Positions 58,185-64,000 of a DNA stretch of 64,000 nt are shown here, piece after piece. This stretch comes from an uncultured Oscillospiraceae bacterium (GTDB lineage: Bacteria; Bacillota; Clostridia; Oscillospirales; Oscillospiraceae). A program made the translations under genes and the position numbers. The stretch spans positions 1 through 64,000 of the forward strand of contig CAKTVG010000016.1 in the NCBI GenBank assembly GCA_934622035.1, written 5' to 3'. The stretch's first letter is position 1. Every line of letters starts with the position of its first letter. The notes under the pieces were generated by a model. It saw only the letters and a program-made list of their open reading frames with translations, was not told the DNA's origin and searched no databases.

Positions 58185-58634
58185 TTATATCAGTTCATCG
58201 GTGTCCAGAATCAGGGTCACGGGTCCGTTATTCTCCGAGGTCACGAGCATATCCGCGCCGAATTCGCCGTGCTGCGGGTCAAAGCCGCGGTCGCGGCACT
58301 CCTGCAAAAACTGCTCGTAAAGCGGAATGGCAAGCTCCGGCGCGGCGGCGCCCGTAAAGCTCGGGCGGCGGCCATGGCGGCAGTCGCCGTAGAGCGTGAA
58401 CTGGCTGACGACCAGCACACTCCCGCCGACGTCCGCAAGGGAGCGGTTCATTTTATCGTTTTCATCGCGGAACACGCGCAGGCCGAGGATTTTCTCCGCG
58501 AGCTTTTTGCAGTGCGCAGGGGTATCGCCGGGCGCGATGCCCAGCAGAATGAGAAAGCCCTCGCCGATCGCGCCGTTGACGTTACCCTCTATGGCAACGC
58601 TGGCGCTTTTGACTCTTGTTACGACAGCACGCAT
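58185..58634 (-). CDS. dtd: D-aminoacyl-tRNA deacylase
   Basis: A 149-residue DTD. It has MRAVVTRVKSASVAIEG, the SQFTLYGD catalytic loop near residue 78 and the cross-subunit NNGPVTLILDT (GP-cisPro) motif. It frees D-amino acids from tRNA. Its start overlaps the rel stop by one base, the usual rel-dtd coupling. Confidence 0.97.
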   Translation of the reverse strand: MRAVVTRVKSASVAIEGNVNGAIGEGFLILLGIAPGDTPAHCKKLAEKILGLRVFRDENDKMNRSLADVGGSVLVVSQFTLYGDCRHGRRPSFTGAAAPELAIPLYEQFLQECRDRGFDPQHGEFGADMLVTSENNGPVTLILDTDELI

Positions 58635-60811
58635 CAGTTCTGCCCCCTTCTGACGTCCAGAACGCCGGAGATTACGCGGATCTTGGCGCGGATCGTCTCC
58701 AGCTCCTGCACGTTTTTGACCTCAAAGGTTGCAATGGTGCGGGCCTTGCCCGCGGGCATATCGCGGCCGGAAAGCTCCGTGACCTTGATTTTAGAGGAGG
58801 ACAGGGCCGTGGCGATGTCCAGCCAGATGCCGTCGCGGTCGGTGGAATCGACCTCCAGCGTGGTGGAGAAGGGCTTCTCCGCCTCCGTGCTCCAGGCAAC
58901 CTTCACCCAGCGCCCAGCCTGCTTGGGGTCGTTCGCTCCGGCGGCGTTGGGGCAGTCGCGGCGATGCACGGAAACGCCGTAGCCCTTGGTGATAAAGCCG
59001 ATGATGTCGTCTCCCGGCACCGGCGTGCAGCAGCGGGAGAACTTGATCATGCACGAATCGATGTCCTCGACGATCACGCCAGAGTCCTTGTGGCGGCTCT
59101 GGCGGACGGAGGGCTGCTCGGGGCTCTTGACCGGCTCCTTCTGCTGCACCTGCCGCCCGGCGCGGGTCAGGTCGTCGCGAATGCGGCCGAAGGCCTTTGC
59201 AGCGGTCAGGCCGCCGTAGCCGATGGCGGCGTACATATCGTCCAGACAGTCAAAGGACAGCTTCTTCAGCAGCACCGGCAGCAGATCCTGATCCTGCAAT
59301 ACCGCCGGGTTAATCCCGGCGCGGCGCAGCTCGCCTTCGAAGCTGGCGCGGCCATGGACAATGTTCTCCTCGCGCTTTTCCTTCTTGAACCACTGCTTGA
59401 TCTTCGTGCGGGCCTGATTGCTCTTGCAGATGTTCAGCCAGTCGCGGCTGGGGCCCTTGGCGGTCTTGGAGGTAAGAACCTCGACGATGTCGCCGTTGGC
59501 CAGCTGCTGGTCATAGGAGGCAATGCGGTTATTGACCTTCGCGCCGACCATGGCATTGCCGACGCCGGAGTGAATGGCATAGGCAAAGTCGATGGGCGTG
59601 GAGCCGGAGGGCAGGGAGATGACCTTGCCCTTGGGCGTGAAGACGAAGACCTCGTCGTCGAACATCTCGACCTTGAGCGAGTGGATATAGTCCTCGGCGT
59701 CCGTCTCCTGCTGGGTTTCGAGCAGGCGGCGCACCCATTCAAACTGCTTTTCATCGCCGCCCTCGACGCCCTGCTTGTATTTCCAGTGCGCGGCAATGCC
59801 GTATTCCGCCGTTTCGTGCATCTCCCAGGTGCGGATCTGCACCTCGAAGGGAATGCCCTGGCGGCCGATAACGGTAGTATGCAGACTCTGATACATATTG
59901 GGCTTGGGGGTGGAAATATAATCCTTAAAGCGGCCGGGTACCAGATTGAACAGGTCGTGGATATGACCCAGCACATTATAGCAGTCCGGGATGGAATCCA
60001 CGATCACCCGGAACGCGTACAAATCGTACAGCTCGTCGATCCGCTTGCCCTGCGCCTTCATTTTGCGGTAGATGGAGTAAACGTGCTTGATGCGGCCATA
60101 GATGGAGCCGTGAATGCCCACGGCGGACAGGCGCGTGGTGATCTTGCTCTGAATGGCCTTCATGAATTCGTCGGCCTCGGCCTGGTGCGCATCGAGATAC
60201 TGCATGATCTCGTTGTAGCCCTCGGGGTCGAGGTACTTCAGGCTGGTATCCTCCAGCTCCCATTTGATCTTCTGCATGCCGAGGCGATGCGCCAGCGGGG
60301 CGTAGATATCCATCGTCTCGCGGGATTTGGAAATCTGCTTCTCCGGCGACTGATACTGCATCGTGCGGGTGTTGTGCAGGCGGTCGGCGATTTTGATGAG
60401 AATGACGCGGATATCGCGGCTCATGGCCATGAACATCTTGCGCAGATTCTCCATCTGCTGTTCTTCAAGTGTGGAATACTCCACACGGGTCAGCTTTGTG
60501 ACGCCCTCGACCAGCGCCGCCACCGTCGAGCCGAACTGGCGGGAGATTTCGTCGTAGGTCGAGTCGGTATCCTCGATGCAGTCGTGCAGCAGCGCGCCGA
60601 GAATGGCGTCGGTATCCAGGCCGATTTCCGCGACAATCTCCGCCACGGCCAGCGGATGGATAATATAGGGCGAGCCGTCCTTGCGCTTCTGCGCGCTGTG
60701 CTTCTTTTCGGCATAGCGGATGGCGCGCTGGATGGCTTCCATATCCACGTTCATATTCCGCCTGGCGATGGTTCGCATCAGGCTGTCATAATGCTCCTGA
60801 AAGGTTTCCAT
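58634..60811 (-). CDS. rel: Bifunctional (p)ppGpp synthetase/hydrolase
   Basis: A 725-residue RSH protein. HD hydrolase domain: KDGSPYIIHPLAVAEIV, ALLHDCIEDTDST. Synthetase: FKDYISTPKPNMYQSLHTTV. TGS: EVFVFTPKGKVISLPSGSTP. Zinc-finger/CC region: FSRCCTPVPGDDIIGFITKG. ACT at the end. HD and synthetase residues look intact, so it can make and break the alarmone. It lies directly after recJ; the apt gene found between them in Bacillus is absent. Confidence 0.97.
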   Translation of the reverse strand: METFQEHYDSLMRTIARRNMNVDMEAIQRAIRYAEKKHSAQKRKDGSPYIIHPLAVAEIVAEIGLDTDAILGALLHDCIEDTDSTYDEISRQFGSTVAALVEGVTKLTRVEYSTLEEQQMENLRKMFMAMSRDIRVILIKIADRLHNTRTMQYQSPEKQISKSRETMDIYAPLAHRLGMQKIKWELEDTSLKYLDPEGYNEIMQYLDAHQAEADEFMKAIQSKITTRLSAVGIHGSIYGRIKHVYSIYRKMKAQGKRIDELYDLYAFRVIVDSIPDCYNVLGHIHDLFNLVPGRFKDYISTPKPNMYQSLHTTVIGRQGIPFEVQIRTWEMHETAEYGIAAHWKYKQGVEGGDEKQFEWVRRLLETQQETDAEDYIHSLKVEMFDDEVFVFTPKGKVISLPSGSTPIDFAYAIHSGVGNAMVGAKVNNRIASYDQQLANGDIVEVLTSKTAKGPSRDWLNICKSNQARTKIKQWFKKEKREENIVHGRASFEGELRRAGINPAVLQDQDLLPVLLKKLSFDCLDDMYAAIGYGGLTAAKAFGRIRDDLTRAGRQVQQKEPVKSPEQPSVRQSRHKDSGVIVEDIDSCMIKFSRCCTPVPGDDIIGFITKGYGVSVHRRDCPNAAGANDPKQAGRWVKVAWSTEAEKPFSTTLEVDSTDRDGIWLDIATALSSSKIKVTELSGRDMPAGKARTIATFEVKNVQELETIRAKIRVISGVLDVRRGQN

Positions 60812-60835
60812 AAAAGGGGTCCTCCGATTGTTCGG

Positions 60836-62878
60836 TCATTTCCCGCCTGCGCTGCGCAGGTCGCGGTAGACGGCGCTGTTTTCCAGCGGATTCTTGCCGC
60901 TCACCGGCAGCAGGCGAATCTCCAGCACGGAGCCGTGCCGCGCCACCTCAAGAAAATGCAGCTCCGAAAGAATGGCAAGGCAGGCCAGCGTCCGGCGGAT
61001 GCTGTGCCGCTCGTGGGAATAGACGGCAACGGCGGCGCAGAAGGCGGTCAGCTCGCTCTTGACGGGCGTCCCCTCCGCGCAGGCGCTGCGCAGATAATTC
61101 CAGACGTCGGCGACGTCCGTGCGCTCCGGCGCAAGGGCGGCCGCCTCGCAGGGCAGCAGCGCCTCGTGGCGGCGGAAGCGGTCATAATAGTCACTGGGTG
61201 AAACGCGGCGCAGGTCTGCAAGATTGAGCTGGACCGTCCGCAGGCCGCGGAATTCATTGATCTGCGGCGTGAAGGCGACATCCAGCCGGTCGCCCGGCGT
61301 GAGCTTGTTTAAAAGATTTCCGCCGGAAAAATAGATGGCCTGCAAAGACGTGCCGTCCTTGGCCCGCAGCTTCAGGCGCAGGTGCTTTCCCGCGCCGACG
61401 GCGCTGGCCTGCTCGACGATCGCCTCGTTCAGACACAGAACCGGCTTCGGGCAGCCCGTGCCGCAGGGCTCAAGCTGTGCAAGGCCCTGCACATTTTTCT
61501 CCGTCAGAAGGCGGCCCGGCACCGCGCAGTCGATCTCCAGAGCGGTGCTCGCCTGCCCGGAGGCGGCGTACCGACTCGCCAGCTCGCAGATGCGGCGGTG
61601 AAATTCTTCGATATTCTCGCGGCGGATGGTAAAGCCTGCGGCAAGCTCATGCCCGCCGAAGCCCGCCAGAAGCGGCGAAAGCTCCCGCAGGGAGGCAAAG
61701 AGATTAAAGCCGCCGTAGGAACGGGAGGATGCCTTGCCGTGGTCGCCGTCGAGGCAGATCAGAAAGGCCGGGCGGCAGAATTCCTCGGACAGGCGCGAGG
61801 CCACAATGCCGACGACGCCCTGATGCCAGTTTTCCCCCGCCAGGACGATGGCGCTGTCCTGCGGCTGCTGCTTCAGGCGTTCTACGGCCTCGCGGTAGAT
61901 CACGGATTCCGTGCTCTGACGCTCACGGTTCAGGCGGCAGAGCGTCTGCGCAAGCGAGGCTGCCTGCGCCGGGTCGTCCGAGAGGAAGAGCTGCACGGCA
62001 AGCTCCGCGTGCTCCATCCGCCCGGCGGCGTTGATTCGTGGTGCAAGCACATAGCCGATCGTTCCGGCCGTCACGGGCTGACTGCCGCAGTCGCAGGCCT
62101 CGATCAGCGCGCGAATGCCCAGACGCTTCGGCCTTTGCAGTGCGGCAAGCCCCTGCACCACCAGCCGCCGGTTTTCCCCGCGCAGGGGCATGACGTCGGC
62201 GATGGTGCCGAGACAGTAAAGGTCACACCAGCGGCGCGCGGCCTCCTCCTGGCTGCCCAGAAGCACGGAGGCCAGCTTGAACGCCACACCCACGCCGGAG
62301 AGGTCCGTGTGCGGATAAGTACGATCCGGACGGTGCGGATCCACAACCGCCGCGCAAACGGGAAGCGTTTCCTTGCACTCGTGGTGATCCGTAATGATGA
62401 GCTGCACACCGAGCTGCGCGCAGTACTGCGCCTCTTCCAGGGCGGTAATGCCGCAGTCCACCGTGACGATCAGCCCGACGCCCGCGGCGGCCAGCTGGTC
62501 GATGGCGGCCTTGTTCAGGCCGTAGCCCTCCTCCAGCCGCCCGGGGATATGATACATGCAGTCTGCGCCGCGCAGATGCAGGCATTCAATCAGCAGGCAG
62601 GTTGCGGTGATGCCGTCGACGTCATAGTCGCCGAATATGGCAATTTTCGTCTTTTCCGCAATAGCCTTCTCTATGAGCTTCGCCGCCGTCCCCAGCTCCT
62701 TCATGGCAAGCGGGTCGCACAGCGGCGCGTCCGTGTCAAGCAAATTCTGCGCCTGTGCCGGGGTGACACAGCCCCTGCCGCACAGCACGCGCGCCGTCAA
62801 AGGCGAATAGCCCGCGCGCTCCAGCGCGAGGATATCCGCCTGCTTCGGCTGCGCAATCTTCCAGCTTCCGTACTTCAC
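60836..62878 (-). CDS. recJ: Single-stranded-DNA exonuclease RecJ
   Basis: A 680-residue 5'-3' exonuclease. DHH-family motifs: AIFGDYDVDGITATCLLIE (DYDVDG), GLIVTVDCGI, LIITDHHECKE (DHH), VVDPHRPDRTYPH, then the DHHA1 domain with FGGHELAAGFTI. The GTG at 62878 is preferred: it starts VKYGSWKIAQPKQ after AGGATG, while the longer frame to 63082 has no family-like sequence and covers the promoter. Additional C-terminal 120 residues are normal for clostridial RecJ. Confidence 0.95.
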   Translation of the reverse strand: MKYGSWKIAQPKQADILALERAGYSPLTARVLCGRGCVTPAQAQNLLDTDAPLCDPLAMKELGTAAKLIEKAIAEKTKIAIFGDYDVDGITATCLLIECLHLRGADCMYHIPGRLEEGYGLNKAAIDQLAAAGVGLIVTVDCGITALEEAQYCAQLGVQLIITDHHECKETLPVCAAVVDPHRPDRTYPHTDLSGVGVAFKLASVLLGSQEEAARRWCDLYCLGTIADVMPLRGENRRLVVQGLAALQRPKRLGIRALIEACDCGSQPVTAGTIGYVLAPRINAAGRMEHAELAVQLFLSDDPAQAASLAQTLCRLNRERQSTESVIYREAVERLKQQPQDSAIVLAGENWHQGVVGIVASRLSEEFCRPAFLICLDGDHGKASSRSYGGFNLFASLRELSPLLAGFGGHELAAGFTIRRENIEEFHRRICELASRYAASGQASTALEIDCAVPGRLLTEKNVQGLAQLEPCGTGCPKPVLCLNEAIVEQASAVGAGKHLRLKLRAKDGTSLQAIYFSGGNLLNKLTPGDRLDVAFTPQINEFRGLRTVQLNLADLRRVSPSDYYDRFRRHEALLPCEAAALAPERTDVADVWNYLRSACAEGTPVKSELTAFCAAVAVYSHERHSIRRTLACLAILSELHFLEVARHGSVLEIRLLPVSGKNPLENSAVYRDLRSAGGK

Positions 62879-62908
62879 ACCAAATACACATCCTGAGTTT
62901 TTCTTTAT

Positions 62909-62937
62909 ATTATAACAAAATTTTACGCACAGCACAA
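62909..62937 (-). promoter_or_regulatory. recJ promoter
   Basis: On the minus strand TTGTGC (62932-62937), 17-base spacer, TATAAT (62909-62914), about 30 bases before the GTG. It may drive the whole run down to rqcP. Confidence 0.78.
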
Positions 62938-63008
62938 TATCTCTTCGATAATTCCCGGCGAAAAGGGGAAATACAATCGTATCAAACCGTCTTAGGGGAG
63001 GCAGAGAA

Positions 63009-63848
63009 ATGAAAAAACGTTGGCTTTGGGTGCTGTTGCTCGCGGCGCTGCTGGCGGGCTTTACCTGGCAGCAGAATTTCACGCTTCAGGTTGAGCCGGT
63101 CGAGCTATCCTTTTCTGCGCTGCCGGAGGAATTCGACGGCCTGCGCGTGGCCCAGCTTTCCGACCTGCACGGCCGGAGCTTCGGCAGAGGGAATTGCCGT
63201 TTGCTGCAATGCCTTGCGAGAGCGCAGCCGGATCTGATCTGCATCAGCGGCGACCTGTTCGATGAGAAGACTGACCTTGCCATGCTGGAGCCGCTGCTGA
63301 CGGGGCTGGTCAAAATCGCGCCCGTATACTACGTCACAGGGAATCACGAATGGCAGGTGCCCGGCCTTTCCTCCGTTCTGCGGCGCATGCGCGATTGGGG
63401 CGTGACCGTGCTGCAAAATGACTATGTGCTCCTGCGCCGCGGCGCGGCGGAGCTAGCCGTCGCCGGGGTGGACGATCCCTGCGGCCCTGCGGATGCCAAG
63501 CCGCCGGCGCAGCTGGTTACCGAGCTGCATGCCGCGCACCCGGAAGACTTCATCCTCATGCTCTCGCACCGCAACGATGAGCTGCCGCTCTGGAGCGGGC
63601 TGAACGTGCCGCTGGTGCTGAGCGGCCACTGCCATGGCGGCGTTGTCCGCCTGCCCTTCCTCGGCGGCATCTTCGGCACACACCGGGAGCTGCTGCCGGA
63701 GTACGACGCGGGCGCCTTCCGCGAAGGGAACACGGTGGTCTACGTCAGCCGCGGACTTGGCTATACCAATGTGCATTTTCGCCTTTTTAACCGTCCTCAT
63801 GTGCCGATTCTTATCCTGAGAAGTGAGAAGAACGTTAACAAATCGTGA
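63009..63848 (+). CDS. Membrane-anchored metallophosphoesterase (YkuE/YaeI-like)
   Basis: A 279-residue phosphoesterase with an N-terminal membrane helix (WLWVLLLAALLAGF). Metal site: LSDLHGRSFG (DxH), CISGDLFD (GD), VTGNHEW (GNH), LSHRND (H) and LSGHCHGGV (GHxH), all five blocks present. Relatives include YkuE and UDP-2,3-diacylglucosamine hydrolase-like proteins acting at the membrane; substrate unknown. RBS GGGGAGGCAGAGAA. Confidence 0.92.
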   Translation: MKKRWLWVLLLAALLAGFTWQQNFTLQVEPVELSFSALPEEFDGLRVAQLSDLHGRSFGRGNCRLLQCLARAQPDLICISGDLFDEKTDLAMLEPLLTGLVKIAPVYYVTGNHEWQVPGLSSVLRRMRDWGVTVLQNDYVLLRRGAAELAVAGVDDPCGPADAKPPAQLVTELHAAHPEDFILMLSHRNDELPLWSGLNVPLVLSGHCHGGVVRLPFLGGIFGTHRELLPEYDAGAFREGNTVVYVSRGLGYTNVHFRLFNRPHVPILILRSEKNVNKS

Positions 63849-63865
63849 ATTCTTCCTTCGGAGGC

Positions 63866-63893
63866 TTGTAAATTTTCCGGCAGCGACTATAAT
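63866..63893 (+). promoter_or_regulatory. Promoter of the last gene
   Basis: TTGTAA (63866-63871), 16-base spacer, TATAAT (63888-63893), 20 bases before the start codon. Confidence 0.75.
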
Positions 63894-63913
63894 GATTCTC
63901 GGGTGATAAAGAA

Positions 63914-64000
63914 ATGTTTCGTAGGATCGGAGCGGCAGTGCGGCGCTTTATGACAGGCCGCTATGGCTCGGACCAACTGAATATGGCAATCCTTGTGACG
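63914..64000 (+). CDS. N-terminus of a probable membrane protein, cut by window edge
   Basis: Reads MFRRIGAAVRRFMTGRYGSD followed by QLNMAILVT before the edge. RRFMxGRYGxDQL followed by hydrophobic residues is a recurring start of small clostridial membrane proteins of unknown function. It has its own promoter but a weak ribosome site. Confidence 0.6.
   Translation, partial: MFRRIGAAVRRFMTGRYGSDQLNMAILVT

Noticed and set aside
62879..63082. Longer RecJ start at 63082
   Set aside because: The extra residues cover a good promoter and do not resemble RecJ.

Overview
The window looks like a chromosome segment of an endospore-forming, Gram-positive anaerobe of the Clostridia, probably Oscillospirales. 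The protein-coding core is GC-rich. It carries a SpoIIQ-like LytM protein, a SpoVB-like flippase, a RelA/SpoT-type protein, HemZ, CIRCE-controlled groESL, vitamin ECF S-components under THF and TPP riboswitches, and LPXTG-like sorted surface proteins. The placement rests on gene content and neighbour order; no rRNA gene is present.

Positions 1 to about 22.9 kb are one end of a Tn1549/CTn-type integrative conjugative element (ICE). Almost all genes are on the minus strand, so they read right to left. From upstream to downstream they are LPD28/ArdA-type antirestriction and accessory proteins, DUF3849, DUF4314, a DNA adenine methylase, small AbrB-like proteins, DUF3846, a lipoprotein, a thioester/Cna-B surface adhesin, a DUF3852 pilin-like protein, VirB6-, PrgI- and VirB4-like transfer proteins, an NlpC/P60-like wall hydrolase, DUF6103, an amidoligase plus gamma-glutamylcyclotransferase pair, and an oriT-like dyad region next to a ribbon-helix-helix-type protein. 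Relaxase and coupling protein are not in view and probably lie left of position 1. The ICE is worn: DUF3846 is split by a 2.4 kb element with 33-bp inverted repeats and tyrosine recombinases (10861-13238), one accessory gene is frameshifted, and low-GC cargo (a PIN-like protein with a zinc ribbon) sits beside a frameshifted IS481-family copy (22977-24028).

At 24.3-24.9 kb is an unusual locus. One promoter reads into three 152-154 bp tandem repeats, each starting with the 5' half of a tRNA-Ala that closes on itself and ends in a T run, and then into one intact tRNA-Ala(CGC).

From 25 kb on the segment is housekeeping chromosome. It holds THF riboswitch-folT-folC; a small secreted protein and a lipoprotein; gtrA divergent from a His-rich protein, CooT and a ferredoxin-type aldo/keto reductase; holB-ricT; groESL with CIRCE; a TetR/flavodoxin/DUF308/plsX operon; TPP riboswitch-thiT; a 1718-residue subtilase; spoIIQ; and a phospholipid module (psd plus a PssA-like/LTA-synthase-like fusion). 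A long leftward run follows: recJ-rel-dtd-membrane protein-MBL hydrolase-hemZ-amidohydrolase-spoVB-like-hup-rqcP. The window closes with a metallophosphoesterase and the start of one more gene.

All family names come from reading motifs and recalled family features; no database search was run.
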